Source of the DNA: Parasphingorhabdus sp.
GTDB taxonomy: Bacteria; Pseudomonadota; Alphaproteobacteria; Sphingomonadales; Sphingomonadaceae
Direction of reading: 5' to 3'
Length of the DNA stretch: 64,000 nt
Assembly (NCBI GenBank): GCA_030373505.1
Contig: JAUCYS010000014.1
Location: 28,536-92,535 of the forward strand
The notes under the pieces were generated by a model. The model ran no database searches and was not told where the DNA came from. It saw only the letters and a program-made list of their open reading frames with translations. Shown piece by piece: positions 1-8,033 of the stretch. A program made the translations under genes and the position numbers. How positions within the stretch are numbered: the stretch's first letter is position 1; every line of letters starts with the position of its first letter.

Positions 1-954
1 GACAACCGCGACCGTTCGCGAACCAGCCGGGATCAGACTATAGGATATGCCGCTTCCTTCGGCCTGTTCGGTGATCTTCAGTGCCTCGCGCCCTGCCAGC
101 TTCGACGGTTCGGCAAGCGCTTCGGGAAATTGCTTGCGCAGCCGAGCGAGCGGACGGTCGATAACTGCGAAGGTCAGTCCGGCTTCCTTTTTCGCACTAC
201 AGATCTGCTTTTGTCCGGATAATCCGTAGCGGCAGATTGGCTTGCCCAACTGGCTGGCCCGCTCCCAGGGGATCAGCTTGGCACCGTCGACCGGCCACGC
301 ACGCTCCCCGGGAAGCGAGAAGACGACCGGTTTGCTGGCAAAGCGCGTGGGCTGGTATCGATAGGTGAGGGGACCGGCATGCGCCAGAAACCGCAGACTA
401 TCCAGCGTTCGACTGGCTTGCTTCTCTGCCGTCGGATCGTCGTCGGGATAGGTGAAGCGGGCCGTAACGATTCTTTCAGCCCCGCGGGCAAGCATCAGTC
501 CGACCCGCTCGCCCGTCGCCAGTTGTGCGGTCGCTCGCCATGTTACCGGCGACGGCTTGTCGTGCGACAGAAGTGTGAGGCCCTTGCTGGCATCGTTGAT
601 CTGATCATCAAATTCCGAATCGAGATTATACCGACCGGAAACCCGCAGACGGCTTCCGTCCTTGACGAAAATTCTTCCATCTCCATTTTGTGGCCCGGCA
701 AGAGGCAAAAATCCGGGAGGCACTTCGACAGCGAAGTCAAAGCGCGCGTTGGTATAGTGGCGCCACTGCTCATCATCGCCCACGATCTGGTCCCGGTCCT
801 CACCGACCGGAGAAGTTTCTTCCTTTATCGCCTGTGAAACCTCGTCCGGCTTCTGTTCGGAACAGGCGAACATCAGTCCGATCGGGATCAGGGCAAGCGA
901 AAGTCGCCATTTCCTCCAGCCAGGGGGCTCGCCCTTCCTTGCGTGTCGCATCAT
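1..954 (-). CDS. Hypothetical lipoprotein, 3' end cut by window edge
   Basis: Reading leftward from an ATG at 954 the frame stays open to base 1, giving at least 318 codons; the C terminus lies outside the window. The start forms an ATGA overlap with the stop of the next gene upstream, so the two are probably translated together. After a basic N terminus comes a hydrophobic stretch ending in MFAC, a plausible lipobox with Cys near residue 31, then a polar linker and a body with a DFAVEVPPGF-like segment. I do not recognise a family. An outer-membrane or periplasmic lipoprotein is the inference. Codon use and the hydrophobic signal argue for a real gene although short reading frames on the other strand overlap it. 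Confidence 0.7.
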   Translation of the reverse strand, partial: MMRHARKGEPPGWRKWRLSLALIPIGLMFACSEQKPDEVSQAIKEETSPVGEDRDQIVGDDEQWRHYTNARFDFAVEVPPGFLPLAGPQNGDGRIFVKDGSRLRVSGRYNLDSEFDDQINDASKGLTLLSHDKPSPVTWRATAQLATGERVGLMLARGAERIVTARFTYPDDDPTAEKQASRTLDSLRFLAHAGPLTYRYQPTRFASKPVVFSLPGERAWPVDGAKLIPWERASQLGKPICRYGLSGQKQICSAKKEAGLTFAVIDRPLARLRKQFPEALAEPSKLAGREALKITEQAEGSGISYSLIPAGSRTVAVV

Positions 955-1355
955 TTCATAGCGTCAATCTCAGCCTTGCTGAGCTTGCTGATCATGCGCA
1001 CCGGGCAACGTTGCGGCCCGATTGAGGTGGGGACAACAAGATCGACATCTATGCCCTGGCAAATCTGGCCGGGGCCTCTCTGGTCAAAGCCGATGGTTTG
1101 AGTCCAGTTGAGGTCCGGACAGGATCCGAAGGTTTCGAACAGATATTTGTCATTGACGCTGACATTGACGATTATCCGGTCGCTGCCTCTTTCGATATCG
1201 GGTGCATCATTAAATCCGGACACCTGATTCAGGAAAAAGCAGGAACGGGCCTGGCTCTCAGCTGTGTCGACAGGAGCGTCCCGCTCGGCGGTCGCGCATC
1301 CTGCTAAAGCAAGCGGCAGAGCCAAGGCGGTGAATATCGGATGATTGCGCATAAA
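951..1355 (-). CDS. Small lipoprotein, DUF6491-like
   Basis: This encodes 134 residues. The frame extends further upstream, but the ATG at 1355 is preceded by a strong GGAGG ribosome site and begins a clean lipoprotein signal (MRNHPIFTALALPLALAGC), with LAGC as lipobox. The mature part carries conserved-looking cysteines (CFFLNQVSGF, GSCPDLNW, GQICQG, PQRCPV), the spacing I associate with DUF6491 proteins common in sphingomonads. No function is known for that family. It is followed by an ATGA overlap with the next lipoprotein gene, suggesting a two-gene unit. Family assignment is from memory of motif spacing and should be treated as likely, not certain. Confidence 0.75.
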   Translation of the reverse strand, partial: FMRNHPIFTALALPLALAGCATAERDAPVDTAESQARSCFFLNQVSGFNDAPDIERGSDRIIVNVSVNDKYLFETFGSCPDLNWTQTIGFDQRGPGQICQGIDVDLVVPTSIGPQRCPVRMISKLSKAEIDAMK

Positions 1356-1422
1356 AATGCCTCCTTTCCGCTTCACCAATGCAGGAAAACGGCAGACAGT
1401 TCCGAAATCGTCACAGCTTGTG

Positions 1423-1722
1423 TCATTCACAGGCTATGCCGTCGCCGTCCCCGTCGAGATGGGCGCCGTAGCCTCGCTGTCCCCGATATATCGGTGTCGG
1501 ACCTGCGGCTCTGGCTGCCGCACAATTGGGATAATAATCCCGGGGACCTGTGGGACGGGCCGGCTGTGGAGAAGCGGTTCCCCCGCCGTGACAGTGCCTG
1601 CCGCCATTTTTTCGATCATTATGGCAACCGTCGGCGGCGGTCCGTCCGCCATGTGCCTGAACAGCAACCGTCGGGATTGCGCAAAGCATCAGCGTTGGGA
1701 CAATGAAACGGAGAAAGACCAT
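1423..1722 (-). CDS. Secreted YHRH/Excalibur-domain small protein
   Basis: The product has 99 residues with a signal peptide (VFLRFIVPTLMLCAIPTVAVQA). The mature part holds a His/Cys-rich HGGRTAADGCHNDRKNGG-type block, like YHRH-domain proteins, then a C-terminal Excalibur-like motif in which YYPNCAAARAAG is followed by HLDGDGDGIACE. The DxDxDG core is an EF-hand-like calcium-binding loop and the two cysteines flank it. Proteins of this type are exported, and some are fused to secreted nucleases, but no nuclease domain is present here. A longer frame begins with TTG at 1749; I prefer the ATG at 1722 because the signal peptide then starts properly. Confidence 0.75.
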   Translation of the reverse strand: MVFLRFIVPTLMLCAIPTVAVQAHGGRTAADGCHNDRKNGGRHCHGGGTASPQPARPTGPRDYYPNCAAARAAGPTPIYRGQRGYGAHLDGDGDGIACE

Positions 1723-1896
1723 AGCCCGACCATAGGCCGAAAGTGTCAAATAGCTATGAAGTAATTCTGGAAGAGAGGCTGAAGCGAAGAGACTTGCACT
1801 TTACTCCTGTTCGGCATGAAGATGGTGTGTGGAGGAAATAGACCGCAGCGGACTTTCCGCGCTGCCAATGAAATGTGGAGTGCCCGAAAGGAGGGC

Positions 1897-1972
1897 TGGT
1901 GCCGAATATCCGACTCGAACGGATGACCTACCGCTTACAAGGCGGTTGCTCTACCAGCTGAGCTAATTCGGC
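1897..1972 (-). tRNA. tRNA-Thr (anticodon TGT)
   Basis: Read on the minus strand the sequence folds as a complete cloverleaf: acceptor stem GCCGAAT pairing with ATTCGGC, a D arm with AGCTCAGCTGGTAGAGC, anticodon arm CCGCCTTGTAAGGCGG with TGT in the loop, and a TTCGAGT T loop. The 3' CCA is encoded in the DNA (1897-1899) after discriminator A. No integrase or repeated tRNA end lies beside it, so it does not appear to be a used attachment site. Confidence 0.95.
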
Positions 1973-2002
1973 ATGCACTGGATTTGCTGCGCGCTATTAG
2001 CG

Positions 2003-2875
2003 TCAAACCACGCCAAAGGTCCAGCCCTCTTTTTGCGCGATCTCCGCTGTCATTGCAGGGGGCGTCCATAGCTCCTGGTGCGGTGCAGTCCGCTTCATCC
2101 AGGCGGCGGTGATCAGCGCGTCGGTGCTATGGTCGTCATAGTGCTGCAGCGGTGCCGGCAGTGCCGTCTCCAGTTCGGTCAGCGCCTCTTCCAGACCGCC
2201 GCGATCCCGAACCTTGCTGCGTCCCTTTGGCAGGCCCGCCGCCAGGGCAGCGACAGTCGTATAAATCTCGATGATGACAGGACCCCGGTCGGGAACGGGA
2301 TCAAAAGGCCAGACCGGAATTGCGCCGCGCAACTGGTGCAGCAATCGCATGCCCGTAAGACTGGATTTGCCGACCTGTGCCGCACCGACCAGATTGAAGC
2401 AGCTCGCGCTGTTGGCCTGTTTTGTCTCCCGCTGATAGCGCTCAACCTCCCGCAGACGTCCAACCCCGGTTTCGAACAGGTCGCCCACATGGTCCCGGCT
2501 GTGCCGGAAATGGCGGCTCGCCTCGGGGTGATCGAGGAAGCTCGGCACACTCAGATGGGGATCGTCGCTGCACAGGCGATCGACCATATCCCAGAGCGAT
2601 TTCGCGTCGTCCGGACTATGCTGCCATTCCGGAAAATAGGCCCCCTGGTCGACGAAGGGCAGGGACATCGACAGGTCGAAACCGATCAATATATCCTGGC
2701 CGGTTTCCGCGAGGCGAAGCAGCCATGCCAGAATATCGGCGCGCGACCAGCGCGGTTGCGGAGACAGCAGGGAAGGAGGGCCGTCCGGCCCGATCATCGC
2801 CACCGCGATACCGTTCGGCCGTTCCGATCTGGCACCGGACCAGTCCACGCAGGCAAAATGGGAGAAGTGTCGCAC
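2003..2875 (-). CDS. Conserved protein, DUF429-like (RNase H-fold nuclease candidate)
   Basis: The 290-residue product has no signal peptide or membrane segment. Near its ends it carries acidic positions expected of an RNase H-like fold: D11 in ACVDWSG, D67 in ILIGFDLS, and a C-terminal HSTDALITAAW around residue 257. This order resembles the DUF429 family of predicted nucleases, whose biological role is unknown. The gene stands alone between tRNA-Thr and a channel gene transcribed the same way, with a hairpin terminator just upstream of its start. The family call is by motif likeness only; it could belong to a neighbouring DUF with the same fold. Confidence 0.6.
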   Translation of the reverse strand: MRHFSHFACVDWSGARSERPNGIAVAMIGPDGPPSLLSPQPRWSRADILAWLLRLAETGQDILIGFDLSMSLPFVDQGAYFPEWQHSPDDAKSLWDMVDRLCSDDPHLSVPSFLDHPEASRHFRHSRDHVGDLFETGVGRLREVERYQRETKQANSASCFNLVGAAQVGKSSLTGMRLLHQLRGAIPVWPFDPVPDRGPVIIEIYTTVAALAAGLPKGRSKVRDRGGLEEALTELETALPAPLQHYDDHSTDALITAAWMKRTAPHQELWTPPAMTAEIAQKEGWTFGVV

Positions 2876-2901
2876 AGTCCCTCTCTAGCGGACCAGCGGG
2901 C

Positions 2902-2941
2902 CAAAAGAAAAGAGCAGGCCCTCTCGGACCCGCCCTTTTTT
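2902..2941 (-). terminator. Rho-independent terminator after the channel gene
   Basis: On the minus strand, a GCGGGTCC arm pairs with GGGCCTGC across a GAGA loop, with G-U and mismatched positions, and is followed by TCTTTTCTTTT. It lies 17 bases beyond the stop of the mechanosensitive channel gene and before the next minus-strand start. Confidence 0.6.
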
Positions 2942-2957
2942 ATCCGGTGCGCAGCGC

Positions 2958-4220
2958 CTATTTCTTAGAAGCGGGTTTCCGTGCCGCAGGCTTGCGCGGC
3001 GCAGGTTCGGTTGCCACTGGCTTGCGGGCGACCGGTGCTTTCGGCTTCGGCGGATTGGCATGGAGATCTTCCAGAACCTTGCCGGCAACATGGCGTCCAC
3101 CCCAGCCAAAGGCAATGGCAGCTGCTGCCGCACCACCGATGACCAGTGCGGTAAACGCGGTTTGCACGATTTCCTCTCCCACGCCCATGAACTGAAGGCC
3201 CATGAAGGTGAACAGGATGATCGTTGCATAGCGGACAATCGTCCCGGCCATACCACCTTCGGCGGCACCGCCGATGACCCGCGAAAGCAGATTGGCAATC
3301 ATGAAACCCACGGCGATGACGATCGCGCCAAAAATGACCCGTCCGCCAAGCTCGAGTATCTGATCCAGGATCGATGTCAGTTCGGCAAAACCGAGCAAGC
3401 GCATGGCCGCGATCGCGAAAAACAGCATGATCGCGATCTGGGCAATTCGTGCCACTACGGAGGTCAGCGAGGTATGAGCCGGTAGGATGTCGAGCGCAGC
3501 AACCGACTGATCGACGCCAAGGCCGGGCAGAATCTCGGTGATGATCTGAACCACGAACCTGCTGATCAGATAGCCGATGCCGAGGATGATGGCAGCGCCA
3601 ATGATATTGGGAATTGCCTCGAGGATCATGCGCAGCATGTCACTGGCCGGTCCGGAAACCGATTCCAGGTTCAACGCTTCCAGCGCCAGGATCGCGACCG
3701 GGATGATGATCAAAACATAGATGATGGTCCCGATCGTCTTGCTGATCGCAGAATTGCCGGTGACTGTATCAATGCCTCCGCGATTGGCCCATTTGTCAAA
3801 ATCGACCGTCTGCAGGAATGTCACGACAAGGTCCCTGACAATCCGCGCAACCACGACTCCGATGAAGAATATGATCGCTGCGCCAAGAAGATTGGGCACA
3901 AAGGCCATGATCGAGTTGAGCAAGGTCTGGATAGGGGCATCGACACCGCCCAGTCCCAGAACACGCAATATGATCAGCAGCCCGAACAGCCAGATCAGCA
4001 AGGAGACGATCTTGCCGAGCGCCTCGCCGACAGACGTTCCGGATGATGTGTCACGCTGCAGAAATCTCACATTGTCGACCAGCTTGGCAAAGGTCCATTT
4101 CGCAGCCTTTGCGAGCACCCATGTGCCGATCAGAATGAGCAGGGCAAGACCCAGTTTCTCACCCCATTCCATCATCAACTCTGTATCCAGAGCATAATTG
4201 CCTATTCGCATCCCATCCAT
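2958..4220 (-). CDS. Mechanosensitive ion channel family protein (CmpX-like)
   Basis: The 420-residue protein has repeated long hydrophobic helices with the pattern LLGAAIIFFIGVVVARIVRD and IIGAAIILGIGYLISRFV, matching the conserved TM-helix repeat (PF05552-type) of CmpX-like MscS relatives. An N-terminal helix LGLALLILIGTWVLAKAAKW precedes them. A Gly/Ala-rich helix near residue 365 (ALVIGGAAAAAIAFGWGGR) resembles the pore-lining TM3 of MscS. The last 40 residues are a Lys/Pro/Ala-rich cytoplasmic tail. Likely role: inner-membrane channel responding to membrane tension. It appears to be transcribed singly with its own terminator. Confidence 0.85.
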   Translation of the reverse strand: MDGMRIGNYALDTELMMEWGEKLGLALLILIGTWVLAKAAKWTFAKLVDNVRFLQRDTSSGTSVGEALGKIVSLLIWLFGLLIILRVLGLGGVDAPIQTLLNSIMAFVPNLLGAAIIFFIGVVVARIVRDLVVTFLQTVDFDKWANRGGIDTVTGNSAISKTIGTIIYVLIIIPVAILALEALNLESVSGPASDMLRMILEAIPNIIGAAIILGIGYLISRFVVQIITEILPGLGVDQSVAALDILPAHTSLTSVVARIAQIAIMLFFAIAAMRLLGFAELTSILDQILELGGRVIFGAIVIAVGFMIANLLSRVIGGAAEGGMAGTIVRYATIILFTFMGLQFMGVGEEIVQTAFTALVIGGAAAAAIAFGWGGRHVAGKVLEDLHANPPKPKAPVARKPVATEPAPRKPAARKPASKK

Positions 4221-4335
4221 ATTTCTTCCCCTGTTTCGGTGGTTTTCTTGTCATATGACAATAGCATGTTCTGCTGCCAATTGACAGGAGCCAATATTGG
4301 GGAGGCAAGAATGGCGTGTAAAAACTGTTAAAAAA

Positions 4336-5334
4336 TCAGCAGTTTGTCGCCATTTCTACGACAACCCGGCCAATGGCTTCGCGTCGTTCAAGCACGGCAA
4401 GCGCCTCGGCCGCGTCGGCGAGCGCAAAGCGATGGGAGATATGCGGACGCATCGCGCCTTGTTCGGCCAGTTGTCGCAATGCCGCGCTCTGTCGTTTGGC
4501 GAGTTCGGGATCGCGGCGCGGGCTTTCTCCGGCGCGAACCCCGATCAGACTGTAAGTCTTGATCAGCGCATGATTGGCGGGAAAGGCCGGAATGACGCCA
4601 CTGGCAAATCCGACGATAAGATATCTGCCGTTCCAGGCGATCGCGCGCGTCGCTGTCAGCGCCAGGTCGCCGCCGACCGGATCAAAGACGACATCGACCC
4701 CTTTGCCGTCGGTCATCTCCTTGATACTGGACGCCAGATCCGGGTCGGAAGGATCCAGCAAATGATCCGCACCCGCCTCGTGGATCGCCTGCAGCTTTTC
4801 CTCGTTCGAGCCGGTGCCGATGACGGTGGCGCCGATATGCTTTGCCATCTTGACGGCAGCCATGCCGACGCCGCCGCTCGCGCCCAGCACCAGAATGGTA
4901 TCGCCTGCCCGGAGATGACCCCGCTCGACGAGGGCGTGCCAGGCGGTTGAGGCAGCGGTTTGCCAGCAGGCGCCTTCGCTGAAGGAAAGGGCCGGGGGCA
5001 GGGGAGAGACAGTGGATTGCTGAACAATCCATTGTTCGGCGAGCGCGCCGCCCTTGCCGCCAGCCATGACCCCGTCACCGACTTTGATGTCCTGCACATC
5101 CGACGCGACTTCGGTCACTTCTCCGGCCGCTTCCAGACCGGGAACGAAGGGCGGGTCGGGGCGAAACTGATATTTGCCCTGGGTCATCAACAGGTCGGGG
5201 AAATTGAGGCCGGCCGCATGGACCCGGATTCGCACTTCACCGTCATTTAACGGGCGTTGCTCGCTCTCCAGAATTTTGATCGACTCCGGTCCGGTAAGGG
5301 CCGTGCAGATGGCAGCGCGATAAGTGCCGGTCAC
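4336..5334 (-). CDS. NADPH:quinone oxidoreductase family protein (zinc-free MDR)
   Basis: The 332-residue cytoplasmic protein is a medium-chain dehydrogenase/reductase. The N-terminal GroES-like part contains VHAAGLNFPDLLMTQGKY and PFVPGLEAAGEV; the Rossmann domain has the nucleotide motif LVLGASGGVGMAAVKMA, and DVVFDPVGGDLALTATRAIAW follows. The catalytic zinc ligands of alcohol dehydrogenases are absent, as in QOR enzymes, so hydride transfer from NADPH to a quinone or enone is the expected reaction; the substrate cannot be read from sequence. Its start overlaps the stop of the serine hydrolase gene by ATGA, so the two are probably cotranslated. Confidence 0.88.
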   Translation of the reverse strand: MTGTYRAAICTALTGPESIKILESEQRPLNDGEVRIRVHAAGLNFPDLLMTQGKYQFRPDPPFVPGLEAAGEVTEVASDVQDIKVGDGVMAGGKGGALAEQWIVQQSTVSPLPPALSFSEGACWQTAASTAWHALVERGHLRAGDTILVLGASGGVGMAAVKMAKHIGATVIGTGSNEEKLQAIHEAGADHLLDPSDPDLASSIKEMTDGKGVDVVFDPVGGDLALTATRAIAWNGRYLIVGFASGVIPAFPANHALIKTYSLIGVRAGESPRRDPELAKRQSAALRQLAEQGAMRPHISHRFALADAAEALAVLERREAIGRVVVEMATNC

Positions 5335-6731
5335 GATTGGACCGCAGCGACAATATCCCGGGTAAAGGCTTCAATATCGAACCGGTTTTCGCTGCTGTCA
5401 TAGCCGCGCCGGACGATGACCATGTCCAGCGAGGGGATGATCACCAGATATTGTCCGCGATTGCCAAAACCGGCAAATGTATCTTTTGGTGTGCCCTCCG
5501 ACTGATTCATCAGCCAGAAGGTCGCACCATAGCCGAACTTGCCTTCTTGCGGCTGCGGGCCGGAAGGGGTGCTGACATATTCCCGCCAATTTTCCGGCAG
5601 CATCTGCTCGCCGTTCCACTGGCCGTTGTTCAGATAAAGCATGCCCAGACGACCGAGATCACGCGCCGTGGTCCAGACCTGGCTAGAAAGGATATAATGG
5701 CCCTGCCAGTCGGTCTCGGCATAGGTTCGCGTCATGCCCAGCTTCTGAAAGAAACCATAGGGATCGAAGCCATGCTTCTCAGGCAGTGCCTTTCCGTCGC
5801 TATTCTGATGCTCAGGATATTGCGCCTGCGTCGCCAGCACCGAGAGCAGAATATCATTATTGGCGTAGCGAAAGCGGGTACCCGGCCGGTAGAGCAGGGG
5901 CCAGCTGGTGGCTCGCTGCGATACGCTGGCGCCGCCCATATAGACCGGATCGGTGCGATTGCCTGCGGTATCGCTGATCAGCCCGCTGCTCATCCGCATC
6001 AGCTGGTCGATGGTGAGCGCTGCCCGGGGATCGCCGGTTTTCTGCCATTCGGCTATTTTGGCCGGCGCATGGATATCGACCATCTCCTGCTGTACGGAAT
6101 GACCGATCAGCGTCCCCGCGATCGACTTTGCGACCGACCAGGTCCGTTGCGCCGTATGGAGGTCATGGCCCGGCTTGTATTTTTCCGCCTGAATCTGGCC
6201 ATTTCTGATCACCATCAGGGCGCTGGTTTTGCCACCATAGGTTTTGGATTCGAAGGCACGTTCGGCAGCGGTCGTCAACGCCGCGGACCGGCTCGCTTCC
6301 GGGGCAACAGCGTTCTGGTCGCCCATGGGCCAGGGCCGGTCATCGGAAAGTTCGCGAGGGACGACGGGCGTCTGGGCCGCTGCCCGATCCAACCCAATCG
6401 GCATCGCGGTGCATCCGGTCTTATGATTCCAGACGGCAATACGCGGCGGCGCATCATCGGCAAAGCGGACGCTGACTTGTCGTGCGGTCTCGTCCACTTC
6501 CTCCGCCAGCGCAGGAACGATGTCCGCAATCCGGTCATAGATTCCGGTCAGCTCGTCCGCCTTGATATCGGCCAGAGTCTTGCCGCCGTTCCACAGGCCG
6601 GAGCAGATGAACTGGGCTTTGTAACCCGCCGCCAGCGCGCGGTCGTAGCGCGCCGCTTCCTCATCCTGGGCGAAGGCACCTGTCGAAAATAATGCAGCGA
6701 TGGCGCAAATACTAACCAGTTTTTTTTGCAC
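5331..6731 (-). CDS. Serine hydrolase, beta-lactamase class C-like, exported
   Basis: With the GTG start at 6731 (preceded by GGGAGAA) the product is 466 residues and begins with a signal peptide ending GAFA; the frame continues 54 codons upstream inside the rarA gene, which I reject. The penicillin-recognising fold is shown by S199-V-A-K202, Y289-A-N291 and a C-terminal block with FGYGATFWL then GFGNRGQYLVIIP. The third motif is not a plain KTG, which fits esterases or amidases of the EstB/6-aminohexanoate-hydrolase type better than true beta-lactamases. About 150 residues precede the catalytic domain and are not recognised. It overlaps the end of rarA by 20 bases and the MDR gene by 4. Confidence 0.85.
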   Translation of the reverse strand: MQKKLVSICAIAALFSTGAFAQDEEAARYDRALAAGYKAQFICSGLWNGGKTLADIKADELTGIYDRIADIVPALAEEVDETARQVSVRFADDAPPRIAVWNHKTGCTAMPIGLDRAAAQTPVVPRELSDDRPWPMGDQNAVAPEASRSAALTTAAERAFESKTYGGKTSALMVIRNGQIQAEKYKPGHDLHTAQRTWSVAKSIAGTLIGHSVQQEMVDIHAPAKIAEWQKTGDPRAALTIDQLMRMSSGLISDTAGNRTDPVYMGGASVSQRATSWPLLYRPGTRFRYANNDILLSVLATQAQYPEHQNSDGKALPEKHGFDPYGFFQKLGMTRTYAETDWQGHYILSSQVWTTARDLGRLGMLYLNNGQWNGEQMLPENWREYVSTPSGPQPQEGKFGYGATFWLMNQSEGTPKDTFAGFGNRGQYLVIIPSLDMVIVRRGYDSSENRFDIEAFTRDIVAAVQS

Positions 6732-8031
6732 GCAAATTCTCCCAATAATCGAGCCGCTCGCGGATTTTGTGCTCGAAGCCCCGGTCCACCGGCTGATAGA
6801 ATTTTTCCGGCTCCATATCCTCCGGCCAATAGTTGTCGCCGGAGAACCCCTCTTCGCTCTCATGATCGTAGCTGTAGCCGGACCCGTAACCAATATCTTT
6901 CATCAGCTTGGTCGGGGCGTTCAGAATATTCTGCGGCGGCTGCAGTGAGCCGGTCTGTCTCGCCGATTTCCAGGCCTGTTTCTGCGCCTTGTAGGCGGCG
7001 TTCGATTTGGGCGCGGTCGCGCAATAGAGGCAGGCCTGGACGATCGCCAGCTCGCCTTCGGGGCTGCCCAGAAACTCATAGGCGTCTTTCGCCGCGAGCG
7101 CCTGGATCAGCGCCTGCGGGTCGGCCAGACCGATGTCCTCGCTGGCAAAGCGGACGATCCGGCGAAGGACATAGAGCGGCTCTTCTCCCGCGACCAGCAT
7201 CCGGGCAAGATAGTAAAGCGATGCCTGCGGATCGGATCCGCGCAGCGCCTTATGTAGCGCGGAAATCAGATTATAATGACCTTCCCGATCCTTGTCATAG
7301 ACCGGCATCCTGCGGTGCAGCGTTTTTGCCAGCTCGGCTGGATCCAGCGGCTCAGCAATATCCAGGGAGAACAGGGTTTCGGCCTGGTTGAGCAGAAAAC
7401 GCCCATCGCCATCCGCGCTGGCAATCAGTGCCTCTCTCGCGTCGGCGGTGAGCGGAAGCCGCTTGTCTTCCAGTGCTTCTGCGCGTTGCAGCAACTGGTC
7501 CAGGGCATTGCTGTCGAGCCGGTTCAGAATCAGCACCTGGGTCCGGCTGAGCAGAGCGGCATTCAGCTCGAAAGACGGATTCTCTGTCGTGGCGCCAACC
7601 AGTACTACCGTGCCCCGCTCGACATAAGGCAGGAAACTGTCCTGCTGTGACCGATTGAAACGGTGAATCTCGTCGACAAACAGCAGCGTCGCCTTGCCGG
7701 ACTGGAACCGCATCTCGGCCTCGGCAAAAACTTTCTTGAGATCTGCAACGCCGGAAAAAACCGCCGATATCGCCTTGAAATGCAATTCCGTTTGATCGGC
7801 AAGCAGCCGCGCGAGGCTGGTCTTGCCCGTCCCCGGTGGCCCCCAGAGAATGATCGAGGACAGTCTTCCGGCGGCGACCATGCGGCCGATGGTGCCTTCG
7901 GGGCCGACCAGATGGTCCTGGCCCACGATATCGCCCAGCTGCCGGGGTCGCAAGCGGTCGGCCAGCGGCGCGTTGGGCATGTTCCCGGAGCCGCTCTGCT
8001 GACCTTCCTCGTCATCAAACAGGCCAGTCAT
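6712..8031 (-). CDS. rarA: Replication-associated recombination protein A (RarA/MgsA)
   Basis: The 439-residue AAA+ ATPase acts at stalled replication forks. Walker A is GPPGTGKT (64-71), Walker B is LLFVDEIHRFN from residue 116, and VLVGATTENPSFELNAALLSR contains sensor 1. The C-terminal clamp-loader-like and MgsA tetramerisation regions are present (EEPLYVLRRIVRFASEDIGLADP, then GYGSGYSYDHES). The length is normal for the family. It lies 2 bases after the glycosyltransferase gene and overlaps the serine hydrolase start. Confidence 0.95.
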   Translation of the reverse strand: MTGLFDDEEGQQSGSGNMPNAPLADRLRPRQLGDIVGQDHLVGPEGTIGRMVAAGRLSSIILWGPPGTGKTSLARLLADQTELHFKAISAVFSGVADLKKVFAEAEMRFQSGKATLLFVDEIHRFNRSQQDSFLPYVERGTVVLVGATTENPSFELNAALLSRTQVLILNRLDSNALDQLLQRAEALEDKRLPLTADAREALIASADGDGRFLLNQAETLFSLDIAEPLDPAELAKTLHRRMPVYDKDREGHYNLISALHKALRGSDPQASLYYLARMLVAGEEPLYVLRRIVRFASEDIGLADPQALIQALAAKDAYEFLGSPEGELAIVQACLYCATAPKSNAAYKAQKQAWKSARQTGSLQPPQNILNAPTKLMKDIGYGSGYSYDHESEEGFSGDNYWPEDMEPEKFYQPVDRGFEHKIRERLDYWENLRAKKTG

Positions 8032-8033
8032 GG

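Noticed and set aside
273..837. Several short frames near the left edge suggesting a broken gene
   Set aside because: The minus-strand frame from 954 is open all the way to base 1, so the short frames are shadows and no frameshift is needed.
1897..1972. tRNA-Thr as a genomic-island insertion site
   Set aside because: No integrase, direct repeat of the tRNA end or composition change is seen nearby.
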